NCBI GenBank assembly: GCA_950295325.1
Contig: OX485805.1
Span: 49,996,758-50,060,757 of the forward strand
From: Polytrichum commune
Taxonomy: Eukaryota; Streptophyta; Polytrichopsida; Polytrichales; Polytrichaceae
Length of the DNA stretch: 64,000 nucleotides
Direction: 5' to 3'
Every line of letters starts with the position of its first letter. The first letter of the stretch is position 1. Position numbers and translations under genes: made by a program. The notes beneath the pieces were generated by a model. It saw only the letters and a program-made list of their open reading frames with translations, was not told the origin of the DNA and ran no database searches. Below, piece by piece: positions 21,991-35,668 of this stretch.

Positions 21991-23900
21991 CACTTACCGT
22001 ATCGACCTGACTTGGAGCTTAGTGGTAGTGTGTGTTATTAGTGGAGGCTCCACTAAGTAAGCCTTACGTTAGCCTCCGTGGAGATCCTTCTCCACTAAAG
22101 GCCTTTGGATCCATCCACTAGCGGACAAGGGGTTGGGGACACCCAGCAGGAGCGTTGGAGGTGGGCCCATGGCCACGTGGTGGGGGTGGGAGGGAGTGGT
22201 GGGACCCGCTCTCCTATCCACCCAAGCTTACTTGGTGAGGGTCTAGTAAAAGCCCTAGTGGAGCCATATACGGTTCGGTTTGAGAAACACTCGGTTCAAG
22301 TTCAAGACGTTAGGCGATCATCCATCGTTCTAGGAGGATGTCTAGAATGGTAAAAGTAGAGGCACCTATTCCCGATCACGATCCCGTCGGGAATCTATAG
22401 GGTGTCGTAGTTTTGATTAGTTTGGACTGATTTCGGTACCTTCTGTTCATGGGTGGTTAGAATACAGGTCCACGTTTCATGGTTTCTAAGGGTCGGTGTT
22501 CAAGTAGGCCGCTCGCTCACCTGGTTCTAGTGAAACTGTAGATGTAGGAGTAAAATTACCGAAAATTTTGCAGTCCTCCTAAGTGTTGTGGAAGAATATT
22601 AGTTTGACTATTGTCAACTTCTGTTCGTGCCGCCGCACTGCCAAATAACTTAGCTAGGCACGTAACCAACATCGTTGTAAGTAGTGTACTTAAGTTAAAA
22701 CCTCCTCTGCTCGTGGACGGTTAGGGAGAGAGCCAGAAGACACGGTCAGTTACAGTACCCTTAACTGATGTTAGCTCTAGCTAAGCCCGGTGCAGCCATA
22801 AAATTCTAGTTGAACTTCACATGATCAAGCATTAAGTTGTGGTGTGGTAAAAATGGTTAATTCGTCCCAAGTAGGTCACAATAAGATCAAGGTGTTGATT
22901 GTGAAGTATACTAAACCCCCTTCAACTTAGTGAACTTGGTCATTTGGGGGGGGGAGGACTCAAAAGAGCAAAATGTCTAGGATGGACTTGACATTCAATT
23001 GGAATGCCTCCAAAATTAGCAATAGAGACATGGTAACTAAGTTTGTTAATTTGGAGACTTGGAAACTTAGTTACCATACCTCCAAATTAGACTTGGTAAC
23101 TTGGTCAATATAGATTTTTTTCCATTTCCATTTCAGAGCACAAGGATTCCCTTCCTTTGTCGTCTATTTATTCAAATCTAGATTACATGTGGATCTAGAA
23201 AATCCATCATTAAACATAAGATACATTTGGGGGAATCCACCTCCAAGCCATGCCAAATCATCAATTGCTTTAACATGCAACAATGGTAACAATCTTCACA
23301 ATGATTAAATTGACACCATATAAGTACATGATAACATTGATTTTAGAGGGTCCGATACAAACCCACCTACCCCCTAAAGATATTTGACTTTGTCATTCTT
23401 TATGCTCATTATAGATTAGATAAAAAAAAAAAATTGGACATTGGGGTCAAACTTGCTCTCAATTGAATCAAATTCCAAGCTACCAGGGGTTTCCGAATTT
23501 CAAAACTCACTTGGCCAGCACAAATCCTTGACCAACTACACCGTTTCCACCTCTTAGTGTGGGCCTTAAAACTTAGTGTGGGTTAAAACAACCGTGGCCC
23601 GCATTACTTTATGTGTGGGGTTGAAAATTAGGGTGGCTTATGAGTTTAAAACATGAATATTGAAATGTTAAATTGATACAATGTTAACCAAACATTCATA
23701 TTATGGTGCAGTATTCATGTTATGTCTCAAACCCACAATATTAATTGATTCTCTATTCCTAGTATTGAGCATATGACACCGTGGGTGCAAAAAATGACGT
23801 GGGTCAGGAAAAGTTACGTCGACCAAATTTACCATAGGAAGACAAAATCATCAATGGGCCATGGCAATAGGCGTAAAAAGTGTAGCACTACACCGCTTAT
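21991..23900. other. intergenic with short palindromes
   Basis: Includes a palindrome agtggaggctccact (about 22044-22058), a stem-loop formed by atggtaactaagttt (23030-23044) and its exact complement (23063-23077), and a G-run near 22946. No gene is recognised. Confidence 0.55.
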
Positions 23901-24098
23901 GGTATTCATTGTTACTTACTATTCAGAGTTACTTCGTGCTATACATTTTTACTATGGATCTCATTTTTTACCAATGGAGGTCAAACGGGTTGTCTGGACA
24001 TTCCATAACATTAATATCTTTTACTTGGTAATCGTTTACATAAACAATAAAATGTTACAGTAACGTGTAACTCCGAACAGTAAGTGACACTAAATACC
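23901..24098. mobile_element. TTAGTGTCAC-type hairpin MITE (R2), copy
   Basis: An element of about 198 bp bounded by ggtattcattgttacttact at the left and gtaagtgacactaaatacc at the right, which are inverted and imperfect. Inner inverted blocks cagagttac and gtaactccg flank an AT-rich centre. Same family as 29360-29570, 29727-29926 and 38131-38323. Confidence 0.7.
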
Positions 24099-26110
24099 AT
24101 AAACAGTGAAGCCCACCATTGCTCAATCAAACCACAACACTCTCAAGCAACTAACAACTAAACATTCAATCTACTACGACACCCAAAATCGGTGCGCCAT
24201 TGTATCAATCACAGCGGTCTTTGCGACTCGTCCAAGTGTAACCACACCACCGAGTGTCTTTCTTACTTTTTGGGGGGCACAAATTGAAAAAATCAATTGC
24301 AAGAAAGAACCAAGATACAACCAACCCGAGTAAGCCAGTGCAGCTCAAGTGGAATCAAGAAATGATGCCCAGTTGTGATTACACATCACCGAGTGTCATG
24401 TGACACCCTCTCTAGTTGCCACCCAGTGATTGAAAGAGAAGGTAATGAGGTCGACGACGATGATGATTAGTGTGGGCCACACTAAAATTCGATAGTTGGT
24501 GTAGGTCTACTACTAACCACCTCCACCCTACCAAACGAGCATCAAACAATAGAAGATGAAAGTGATGATGCATTGCATGCCTTGAATATGATTGTTATTT
24601 CCCGCTTGAGTCAAAACGAGGCCTGACGAGAGCACCAATAGACCCAACTATTGTCCAAACCCCGGAGACTTTTTTACATGCCTCCCTTTCCCTTCCCTTC
24701 CCTTCCCTTCCCTTTTGCTTTAATTTGTACCTCGGATCTACCTTACATTCCTTCGCGTTGCTTGGCCCTCCTCGGCTAGTAATGAGTATTGATTGGAGAC
24801 AAGGTCCAATAAATGTGCATGTCTCCACAAACACTATAAAAACACGACCCATACGGAAGGAGTACGACCCCGCCTTCAAAGGCATTGCGATGGAATATTG
24901 CTTATGATGGTCCATGAACCGCTAGTGGTTGTAGTGTGAAAATGAACGTCCCGCTTTAGTGTAATCGGTCGAAATGCTAGTGTTTCCAAGTCCAATCGGT
25001 CACATGTTGATGACATCTTTCGGTTTTCTTTATCGATTTGAGGTTTGTTCCATAGATGGGTTTTTTTTAATTGTTTTTTTTATAAATTAAATGACGAGTA
25101 GTTTTTTTGAAGTCTTGGTGAACTTCGACCGGTTACCGTAGTTCTCTAGCAACTTGGGCAGCAAATAATTGATTTTAAAGGCGCCTGAATTTTTGGGTAA
25201 TTGACTTCGTTGAGTGTTTGAAAAAAAGAAGGAAGAAATAACATTCAAAGAGTGTCTCAAATCATAATAATGCAAGTGACACTCACTGGAATCCAAGAAA
25301 GTAGCATTGAACAAAGCATAATATCTTGCCAAGCAAAACCATGACATACAAGTAAAAGACAAAGTTTAGGGTAAGGAACGTTGGTTAAGGGAAGTGTTTA
25401 GGTTAATCGTAGCCGCCATAGATGGAATTAGGAAAACCATTCGTGAATTATGGATTTGACTTGGATGAATGTCTAACTTGTTTTAAATTAATTTTTTAAT
25501 TTGCCTAATTTTAGAATATTATTACATGGATTGCCTAACTTACTTTTACACTTTGATTAATTGTTAGGCAAAATAGGTGCCCAAGCTGCTGGAGAGCTAT
25601 GTCGTGTAAATACCGATCGTGTGTCACTGCAGCTCGAGTACCAACCACCACTAATAAACAACACTAAAACATAGCAAAGTCACACATAAACAACACACCT
25701 CGATAGAGAAGGAAGAGAGTCAAACATTCATAAGAGCTCTAATATCTCTTCAAATGTACACAATGAGTCAAGCTATCTCTCACTCCACCATGGGAGAATC
25801 CAAGAGTGCAATACAGGGGAGAAAAACTCAAAATTTATTGCAATCACATGCAATCTACACCTCACACAAGTTCTCTCCACACACTCACTCACAAGACTTG
25901 ACTTGGCAAGAATTCATCCATCCAAATCTAAATGGATGAAACCCAACAGATAAGGTGCGGCCGTCGATGCCGCATACTGTGACAACTACAATATTTCTCA
26001 ATCTCGACATGTTCAGCTGTAACCAGTGATTGGTTCCCCCCCCCCTGGGTCCATTGGTATAAAAAAAATGCATCCAATGCGGTTGCGCCTAATTTGATCA
26101 CTAATCTATC
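24099..26110. other. intergenic
   Basis: A (CCCTT)n array at about 24688-24714, and a repeat with the block agtgtttccaagtccaatcg (about 24982-25001) shared with 34800 and, inverted, with 33020 and 62710. No gene is recognised. Confidence 0.55.
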
Positions 26111-26450
26111 TTAATCGGACACCTATATTTGAGTGATAAGCCGTTAGGTGTGGCTCCAAAAATGAATACCAAAAAGACATAACTTTAATAGAGATTGGAT
26201 TGCATGCTCAAGATATGATAACCATTCTAAGTTCAATAGTCCACTTAATTGGGGAAGGGGGGAGACGAGAATGCATGACCATCAAATAAGCACAAGGATC
26301 TTCATTAGTGAACAAGATATTCATATGAGCTCCAAAACTTATGAGGAAAATGGCTACGGTGTTGATACGGATTTGTTGACCATCTCGTATCAATTTCATG
26401 TTTCATATCCTAAAAGTAGTGCGCTAGTCGGGCAAAAAGTAACCATTTAA
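26111..26450 (+). repeat. R1 repeat, copy
   Basis: Begins ttaatcggacacctatattt and retains most R1 blocks (agagattggattgcatgctc, gaacaagatattcatatgag, atgaggaaaatggctacgg). Confidence 0.75.
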
Positions 26451-26868
26451 GAACCACCTACCTTACCGGAGGGCTTTCGTGCTATTTCCAAGTTGAGATC
26501 AACTTTTAATATATAAAAAGCAAGACACGTGCAAAAAACTTGTTGTCCATCCCCCAATGTGCAAGTTGATTCAAGCTTTTTGTATACTCATGGCTTATAG
26601 ATTATTAGTTGATTTGGCCTTAAAAGTAGTAGCACCCAAAACTACTTGCTATGTCAAATGATATCCAGTTCGGGTCACTTTTGCCACAAACCTACAAGGG
26701 ACATGCTTTTATTAGGAGACACTACAAAAAGAAAAAAGAAAACGTCCATTTGAATTTAACGTGAAGTGGAGTTTGTTTCAAGTTATAAGTAGTGAAAGTT
26801 ACACTAAATATTGTATTTTAGTGTCACCAATTTTATATGTCTGCTCAATTCTAGTTGTAAACCGCCGT

Positions 26869-27180
26869 GTAGTGTCACCAACACTAAGTGCAAACTTGAC
26901 ATTATTTTCCATTCCTTGTAATCAAAAAAATCATGGGCATTGTGGATTTACAATGTTGTAATTATCGTCGCTTACTACGTCATTTTTCATCCATATTTCA
27001 ATCATTCATACAATTTCAATGCATGAATGTTAGGATGTTAGATATACCATGAAGTGGATGCACTAGAAGTAAGTGGGGTTGATAATGTTTGTAAACTTAT
27101 TCACAAGAAGTGTCATAAGAAAAAGTTACCATGGTGACATAAAATACCGTATCGAACTAAATGCGATATTTGGTGTAGTG
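26869..27180. mobile_element. R3 element, copy
   Basis: An element of about 310 bp between gtagtgtcaccaacactaag at the left and actaaatgcgatatttggtg at the right. Shared in opposite orientation with 41364-41635 and 44557-44897. Termini resemble each other in inverted form (tgtagtgtcacc and the complement of the far end), suggesting a degenerate TIR element. Confidence 0.55.
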
Positions 27181-28073
27181 ATGCATTTGCAAGTCTTCTA
27201 GCCCATACCCATTATAGGACACTATGCTATGGGGCATGTTTGAAAGCAAGTAGATCCTCTCTCTACACTATACTATAACCGAGGGTGGCCTTAACATGGA
27301 TCCCATGGGAACTCCAAGGTTAAGCCCCCTACGACAGGAATGGTACTTGATTTCCTAGCACTCTGCCACATATGATCCACCCAATCATAGTGGGGTTCTC
27401 TGAGTGAACCATATGTTTTTTAACCAGCTATGTGGGAGCCTAGGGGCTTGCCCCTTGGGAGAGATAGGTGCCAGTTGGCTTGGTCGCGCCCGTTCGAGGT
27501 GTTTATCTTCAAAAGGAGGCAACAATCATTGGGAGGTCCCTCTTATTCCTCTAACCTTTGTTTTGTGATTACATATAGATCTAGGACAACTTGAAAATGA
27601 ATCAACGTCATTATTTGTGTTAGTGACAACATCAAACTCATCTTTCGTTTCTTTCTACTATAGCCGATCACCCATCGAAGAGCTGAAGGGTTATTAGATC
27701 TCATCGCAATAATTTGTATATTATGTGAACATTATAACATCCATAAAACCCCTATTTTGTCAGTGAGCCGGTCGGTTATGACATATTACCAACTCCAAGT
27801 GGGTGGATGGCTCGCTGCTCCCAAGGCTCATCATCCACTCTCCTCTCACCGGTTTGGTAGCCCATAGTGTATAAGCAGAGCACCGTCAAGACTTTATACA
27901 AGGAGTCGAGTGCAATGTCTCAACAGGTCAACAAAGTAATCAATTGGTGTGATTATGTGCAACCATTTGAACTTTGGATGGAGTGAGCTTCCAACAAATG
28001 TTGTTTGGGACATTACCATACACATTCCACTTGTTTCTTGCTCAAATGTAGTCAATGAAGAGTCTTTGGAGTG
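27181..28073. other. intergenic
   Basis: No gene, RNA or element that I can name. Confidence 0.5.
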
Positions 28074-28234
28074 CATAACAACATTATTCATATCCATTAC
28101 AATGTTTTGTGGGACTAACAATATCCCATGCAATATTCCCTACATTCAAACTGAATGTGGGTAATATCGGGGAATATTTTGTGGAATACCTGTCAGTCCC
28201 ACATAAGAATGTTATGGATATGAGTAATGTTATG
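28074..28234. mobile_element. hairpin MITE, about 161 bp (second copy)
   Basis: Same family as 1904-2060: inverted termini cataacaacattattcatat and its near complement ending gagtaatgttatg, plus the inner block tgtgggactaacaatat and its inverted partner. More diverged than the first copy. Confidence 0.7.
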
Positions 28235-29359
28235 TGGCTATTCTCGATCTTTAATCAACAAACTATCACATATCAAAGTTTGTTCTTATATATATGTATA
28301 TATATAGAGATAGAGGAAGACAATAACGAGATTTTGAAGTCCTCTACATTCTCATAACCTCCACATAGGACAAGTGGCATGTTGTATGACTAGCAAGACC
28401 AAGACCACCTCCGCTCATTGATTTGGACTTTAAAACTAATTTGGACGGAGTTATTAAAGTTATGGGTGATTCTTCCTTGAGTAGGTGGCAACACGAAGCG
28501 CATCTCGCCAAAATATCTTCTTCACACCCATGTGTGGCGGAAGCGCATATATATGCTTCGGTAACACCATCACCATGTTGGGAATTGTGTGGGATCTTTC
28601 AAATGGGAAAAAAAAAAACAAAAAAAAAACATGATTCCCGACACTAAACACACATTTAAAATATAAACTCCTTTTTTGCTAAGTTAAGAGCCTTGGGAAG
28701 CCGTTCACCAAAGACAAACCACCTTGTCTCTTTGGTGCCCTACCGAATGATTCATCCCCGAATTAAAGGTCTCATGGGCCCACCCACATATCCGTAAATC
28801 CCACATGAGTTAGTTAACCCCTTCAATTCATTAGGAAGGGTTCACACACGTGGTTAACTCTACATTCCCTACACACGGTAACTTTCCATATCTATGAAGT
28901 GTTAAAGTTAACTAGGGAGGGTTCCCACACGCGGTTAACTTTTACCCGTACTAATAACTTCACCTTATCTACATAGCGATTCCCTTAACTAGAAAAGGGT
29001 TCACACATGTGGTTAACTGCACCAACAATGGTAAAAGTACATATCTAGCGGTCAACTTAACTACGTAGATAACTTCGTGTATATATGTTCACACTTGTAA
29101 AAAGCTTTACTTATTTTTATCAATTGAAGTAATTTAAAGTAGTGTTCACACATACATGTACCAAATCAACTTACACGTGGACACGTGTCGGATCGTCAAT
29201 ACTCATGTATCTCATTAGAATGTTACACTAACTACAACCTTCCTTACCCTCCTCAAAAGGGCATGTGATAATTAAACCACATAAATGAGCATGGTTTTGG
29301 CACTAGCCATTTGATGTTAAGTTAACTTAGCACCGTGTTAGGCTAACCACGCCGCTTAT
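28235..29359. other. intergenic with about 70-bp degenerate tandem repeat
   Basis: Three loose repeats carry gggttcacacacgtggttaa (about 28847), gggttcccacacgcggttaa (about 28918) and gggttcacacatgtggttaa (about 28995). No gene is recognised. Confidence 0.55.
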
Positions 29360-29570
29360 GGTATATTTAGTGTCACGTACAAATGTGGAGTTACAAGGCG
29401 CTATAACTTCTTACTTGTATTGAAATGTCTCATCAAGTAAAGATGTTTACATTCTAACATGCTTAAACACCTTCGATTGACATGTGTTTTTGGCAAAGAA
29501 ACGACATCTATATAGAAAAAGCAAAAGTTATAAAATTGCGTAAGTCCAATAGTAAGTGACTCTAAATACC
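29360..29570. mobile_element. R2 hairpin MITE, copy
   Basis: Left end ggtatatttagtgtcacgta, right end gtaagtgactctaaatacc, inverted. Inner blocks ggagttac and cgtaagtcc are partly inverted. Length about 210 bp. Confidence 0.7.
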
Positions 29571-29726
29571 ATAACGGCGAAGTGTGAAGTTAGGTAATCC
29601 AAAAAGTTAACCAATCTCATCCACATGTGTGAGCCCTCCCCTTACTAATGCTTGGGTCTTATAGCACGATGACATGGAATTCGAGATCTCACGGTGCCAC
29701 ATGCACAAGCATACCACACCAAATAT

Positions 29727-29926
29727 GATATTTAGAGTCACTTACAATTTGGAGTTACGCAATGCTCTCTCTATATATAATCTATCTTGTTTTTCCCCAA
29801 CAAAGGTTAAATTGGTGGTTTGGACACTATAGAACATAAAACATCGTTACTTGGTTTAAAAAAATGACATTAATCCTGAAAAGATATAGCATTGTGTAAC
29901 TCCAAATCGTACGTGACACTAATTAC
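29727..29926. mobile_element. R2 hairpin MITE, copy
   Basis: Left end gatatttagagtcacttac with ggagttacgc, right end gtgtaactcc with cgtgacactaatta. Only about 155 bp separate it from the previous copy. Confidence 0.65.
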
Positions 29927-31433
29927 AATGTTCAATGTTTGTGTCTTTGACATTGGTTAATTATCATAGCTTGTCAGGGTGGGTTTTACTCATCATACTC
30001 TTGTTTTTTTTTTAACCCCCTTTGAGGAGATTCTCCACTTAAAAGCCTTGGCAAGAGACACCGAGCTAAAGGACACCGAGTCCTTAAGTTCTTCTTCATT
30101 GCCTTGTCATCTTCCCACTAAGATTTGTGGGACATGTCATCAACCCATTGTGGAGACTATCGTCAAATGAATGCCGCCTTGGACATTTATTATGAGGTTC
30201 CATGGTGGCCTCATGCTAGAGAGTAGGTAGTATTTAGTTTTAGTTTTCTTTTGAGTTGTGGGTTTTTTCCATGAGTTTTTTTGACACTATTTCCGAAAGC
30301 TTGGAGAGAGAGAAAGAATTATCGCATACAAGTGTACCTCTCATTCATCCAACATAAAGGTCCTGACATAATATGCAACTCAAATGTTAATTTTTGTTTC
30401 ATTGTCTGTGACACTAGATTCAGCTTGAAAGACCCAAATTAGTCCAATCCAAGTCATTTAAGATGGTATGGCAACAAACTAACTTTAGGGGTTCATGTGT
30501 TCCATGTTGGATGAATGAGAGATAATGTTAATATGCAATGATTCCTGCTCTCATGTAAGTTTGAAGACACGTAATTTATCAAAATTATTTTGGGAGAGAA
30601 ACCTAACTATACGTTGACGTGAAGACATACACTTTACTCTTGATTGAAGCCACAAACTTTAATGTAAAACCCGTGACATGTTTTTATTTTGTTATAGATC
30701 CGTCGCTTGAATAACCAACATGATGTTTGTGACTTCTCATGACAATATTGTGGGTTCTTAAACCTCTTGTACATAGAAAGATGTTACCATTGTGAAGGAA
30801 GCCATAAGTTGTCCGTTGTTAGTTGGCTTATTATAAATCGTGTGCCTCTCGATCATAGATATTGCTTTCAAATGTAATAAAAAACTGATGATGAGCATGA
30901 CTCAAAGGTCACCCTTGAGCCAATTAGTGCCGTGAGAATTTTTTGAAACAATTTGGGATTTCTTGTGGTCATAGTTGGTGGTCTAAAGCCATAACCATGA
31001 GAAATCTTTAAATCATTTTTGGAAAGTCATGGTCACGAGACTTAGTGTAAAGTAAGCTTAGGTTACAAGTAGTGTTTTTAATGAAAAATAACATCTTTCA
31101 ACTTAAGAATGGGGATCACGCAAAATACACAACACTAAAAAAAAATTCCTATAAATACATGTTATTAATAATATTATTTGACAAAGCCAACTTCATTTTC
31201 TCTTGACGCAATCTATTTGGGTTCTCTTGTTGCAAAATTTAGGTGACCATCAAACAAGATCTGATTTTTTGACATGTAGGATCTCATGTCACTTTCTCAT
31301 CCATTTTGTGACATAGTCGCACTTATTAACCTTGTGTAAAAATGAATTGGGAGCGCCACTCATTTCAACCGATAAGAGAAATTTAGAAAGTGGTGGTCAT
31401 GGTCTATGGTCACTTGTGTAAACAAACCCTTAA
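29927..31433. other. intergenic
   Basis: AT-rich, no gene recognised. The right edge (about 31400-31430, cacttgtgtaaacaaaccc) resembles a degenerate TIR end abutting the next element. Confidence 0.5.
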
Positions 31434-31918
31434 GGCCACATTACACCTGAACTTGAGGGCCCTTTTCATGTGAAATACAAATTATATGATTGGTCAAGAA
31501 GCCGGAGATAGTTCAACACTAAACCTTGAAAAGGCTTGAGGGACCATATACTTTTGAATGGATTGGAAAGCTTGCATGGCATCTTACATAACATCTAGTA
31601 CATAATGTTTTATGGGTTACTAGATATTGCGTTACGCTCATCAAAAAAAGGTGGGTCTAATACAAAACCAAGGCAATGTCAATTAATTAAGTTTGCCATT
31701 GGCTTTTAGAAATATTATATTGCCATGGCGGGGACCCAAACTTAAAGCAAACATATGTTGTAGTCCCTCACATAGTACACTTTCACTTCACAATATGATT
31801 GAGGGCCCCATCAATTGCAACATTGAATCTCTATTTCCCATAGTACGACCTCTGGATGACTTTCAAGGGTCCTTAGATTATCATGGTCATTGCTCTTGGT
31901 CTATGTGTAAAGCGGCCC
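31434..31918. mobile_element. degenerate relative of the GGGCCACTTC MITE family
   Basis: Left end ggccacattacacctgaact and right end tatgtgtaaagcggccc are imperfect inverted repeats similar to the termini of the 500-bp family at 32055. Flanked by TAA on the left and TTA on the right. About 485 bp, no coding capacity. Confidence 0.55.
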
Positions 31919-32054
31919 TTAGGACATGGAATTTATGAAGTTAGTACACACAAACACCCATAACATTATTCAACTTGTATAGCCCGTTCCAAGGCCTAAA
32001 GATACACAATATTGTTGGGCTCTAGCCAAAATATTAGGAACAGGCCTGGGTTAA

Positions 32055-32557
32055 GGGCCACTTCACACACGAGACTGAGAGCCCGTGACCATTACACTTC
32101 AAGCATTCTCATTAGTGGAAAAGGCGGAGCTGGTCCAAGTTTGCTTCACACTACGCTCGAGGGACCAATGGAGTATGTGAATGCAAGATGGATGTAAAGT
32201 CTACATGGATTCCTACATGGCATCGAATGGATCATGTTTCATGGTCACTTGGATTGTTGTCAAAAACCACCTCTTGGAGGTAGGCCTAACACAAAACCAG
32301 GAGACCATGGCACTCCAAACGCTCACAACCCGTTGATTTATTCTATTTTTATCATGTGTGAGGACCCACATGAATAAACATCATTGAAATAGCATTTGGT
32401 TGAGGGCCTGGTCCCATATGACTTCACACTACTACACTCGAGGTTCCGTGGCCACACTACATGATTTTGGAGGTGTTTTGGGACGGCCTTTGGACACTTT
32501 CTTTTGGGCTCTCACAATTCCATGGTCACGGCTCTTGGCTCGTGTGTGAAGTGGCCC
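32055..32557 (-). mobile_element. 500-bp TIR element (family M1), copy A
   Basis: Termini GGGCCACTTCACACACGAG and its near-exact complement, with TAA on both sides (32052-32054 and 32558-32560). Body closely matches copies B (38819-39319) and C (61879-62378), but in the opposite orientation. A three-base TWA target duplication is typical of PIF/Harbinger elements. No transposase is encoded, so it is non-autonomous. Confidence 0.88.
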
Positions 32558-33614
32558 TAAGGTTACAGTGGCCAAAATTTGTTGTGTTGGCTTGGCGACA
32601 AAGAGTTGGGTGGCATGGCACGGGCTATAGCGGGTTCAACAATTTCACAAGGTGCCACACACACACTAGGCAATCACCAAAGACCCATGCGTCGCTACTA
32701 AATTTTAGCATGACATTGTGGAGTTTCAACATCAAACTTGGGTTATGCCCAAACAACTTGGCCAAATGCTTGGACCCTCCGAACACAACCATGAAGCTGA
32801 ATAATGTTATGCCAACCTTTTTAAGACAATGGAACCTCATATTAACGAATGAGGAGAACAAACCGCTAAGTTAACAATCGAACCGGTTGGTTTGAGAAAT
32901 AACCATTAGAAAGTGAAAACTTTAGGGAAAATTACCAATCCTTATAAAGGAATATGTGGAAGCGAAACCTCAAAACCAATGAAGCAAAACCGAGAGACAA
33001 CAACATGTGACCGGTTGGACTTGGAAACACTAGGATTTGGACCGATCATGCCCAAAAGTCTCCCCGGGCATTGTTGCCTCATCGGACATCAACTTGATAT
33101 TTGTGAGCGGAAGTTCATGAACCGTGAGGGTTAAGGATTCGTAGCTAGGCACGTGGACCCCGTGGACCTAGTAAAGAAAAGGCAAAGGTCAATTACCGGG
33201 TACATCAAAACATCCAAAACGCCATGATGGAGGAGGAATCTATCTTCATTGACGAGCTTAATATAATCCCAAGCTTCTCATCACACACTCATCATTCTAG
33301 AGATCAACCTTGTTGTTGAAGCTTAAGGATATTCAAAGTCCACATCCATTGTACATGACACTTGATTGGACTTGTCCATCATAAGGTGGCCGTGTGCTAT
33401 TCGGACAATTTTTTTTCACTTTACACCCACTTATTGTAGGATATGAAACACTTCAAACACTTGATTTAGTGTGACGTGATTAGCATATCCAAATCGTCAC
33501 CATAGTTGTTTTGCATTGTGATTCGTGGAGCTCGTGTGAATATCGCATTTATTGTCAAAGTCATGGTGTTCATGCTCGTGAAGTGGACATATAAGTTTTT
33601 CCCAATCATTTTGA

Positions 33615-33735
33615 TTCTTGAATCTAGAACGGTGAGCATGTTTTCAGCATGTAATCCAATATCTTTTAAACACAAGCCTTTTTCGGTGTCTGGTTTGGAA
33701 TCCACGTATCACATATAGGTGTCTAGATTATTGTT
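33615..33735 (-). repeat. R1 repeat, partial, inverted
   Basis: The reverse complement shows the R1 blocks cacctatatgtgatacgtgg, aaaagatattggattacatg and accgttctagattcaag. Confidence 0.55.
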
Positions 33736-34091
33736 ATGTTGGATTAACACTAATCTACTTGAAGTTTTCATTGTGATATTCAAAAGGGGTTCATTGATCA
33801 TGGGTTCATGGATAACTGTGAACTCAATTTGTTTTGACTTGTAGCGGACATTTCTTTGGAAAAGTATCAAAATCTTCTAGAAGGTAAAGATCGTTTCTTG
33901 ATTTAGGTATCCAAAAAAAAAAAGAGGATTGGTCGGAATGTTAGAAAATATGTTTGTTATGCATGAACTCTCCATAACGTTTATCAACTCCTTCCACATG
34001 TTCGATGGGGTCGGGACCTTGGAGCCAAGATTCTAGTCTCCATTACAAAATGTTTGCATCTTTGACCTCTTCAATATGAACATGAAGGAAA

Positions 34092-34110
34092 GGGGGGGGG
34101 GGGGGGGGGG
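34092..34110 (+). repeat. G19 homopolymer
   Basis: Nineteen consecutive G residues, the longest of several G or C runs in the window. Confidence 0.9.
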
Positions 34111-35668
34111 TGCATGTTTCAATTCATTTTAAACCAGACACGTGATGAGCTTGTTTCATTGTAAATGGAGGTCACATAGTTCCGACACCATAGTCAAGTT
34201 TCCTTGCTCAAAGTAAGTGAATACCTAAGTGTTATGTCAACTAAAGACTCCAAAGTTAGGAAACTAAAAGCAAACCAACTCTATTGATGACCTCAATTAC
34301 GACACCTCTATATGAAATCAAAACACGTGTCAAGACCTAGAATACATCCGTGACCTAGTAAACTTGTTTTGAGCTACGCATCACTCAAAATGCTATATAG
34401 ATTTTCGGAAGAAAATATTTGACTGTATATTGTCCCTTTCGGGCATATGATATTGCCAAATTTGGAAAGGGATCGTGGTGTTTTGGATGGAAGTGGCTAA
34501 ATTAGGATGAAGAAATGCCTCGCATCCTTATTTTCACCCTCCATCCAATAATATGGATGTGGATAGCTTCTTCTCTCTTTAGAGGAACGCCTTCTACACA
34601 CTCTTTGTAAAAAATGGAAACAAAATCCATGGATCTATTAAATAACAACATTGACGTTTGAATCTAGCCCTTAAATGACAAAAGAAAAAGTACACATTCT
34701 AAAAGTTGGGTAATTGAGGCATGGATTTCCGAGGCCCTTTTGAAAAATGTCTTAAAATAAAAAGCAGGGAGGAGTTTGGGCATAATTGGTCAAAACCGTA
34801 GTGTTTCCAAGTCCAACCGGTTACATGTTACGATTTATTGGGTTTCCTTCATTAATTTGAGGTGCATTCCATAGGTTTCTCTAAAATGAAGTCTTGAATT
34901 TGAATTGGTTAAGTTTCAAATTCAACCGGTTCATCTGTAACTAGCGGTCAATTCTCCCTGTTTATTGCCACCAAAACACTACACTAATTAGTGTTTGATT
35001 GTTATCATCCTACCATGCTCAACACTGATTTTTAATTCTTTGACTTCCTGTTGTTGTCTTCATGTTGCCCCACCTTCCTGCTTGCTTACAACTTCTCTCG
35101 CTTACAACTTCTTTTCTTTTCTCTTCAAGACCTTTTCCAATGGTATATTACATGCCCCCAAATTCCTAAAATTTCAGTTGCTAAACCAAAAAAAAAAAAA
35201 AAATTTGCAGTCATTTAGTGACTGCAAATCATGTTGGTCAAAGGAATCGCAACCAATTTTGACTGCGGATCTTTTTGGCATGGTTTTCTACTAGTGGAGT
35301 CAAAACCTAAAAATATAATTTGAAGCTTCCATATTGAAACTAGTAGTGACATTTATATTTTTATATTTTATATTTTTTTTTAAAAAAAAAACTGTAAATT
35401 TCATTTCTTTGATGACAAATTTCTCAAAGGATTTGCCAAATCCCTGAATACTACCAACACGTCTACAATGTTTCCATTATTTTGTAGGTGATCGTAGTTC
35501 ATGAATTCCTTGTGCATTCTAAAACAAGGTCTTCCGAGGTGCTATGGTGCCTAATCCGTAATGAAACCCACGTTGCAAAATGATAATAAACTCCTACTTG
35601 CTCTTCCTCTTCTAATCATGTCATTTCAAATTGCAAAGATAGAGAACTCGTTTTATGGTTACCACTTA

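Larger units (their letters stand above)
32558..35668. other. intergenic
   Basis: Contains an inverted R1 fragment (33615-33735), a G19 tract (34092-34110) and two copies of the agtgtttccaagtccaaccg repeat (inverted near 33020, direct near 34801). No gene is recognised. Confidence 0.55.

Noticed and set aside
21016-22010. Several ORFs rich in His, Ser, Gly or Cys upstream of the S40-like gene
   Set aside because: They are translations of CT, CA, CCA and CAT microsatellites in both strands, not genes.
22010-22060. tRNA-like stretch ttagtggtagtgtgtgttat
   Set aside because: It has no T arm, acceptor stem or terminator; it is part of a short palindrome-rich segment.
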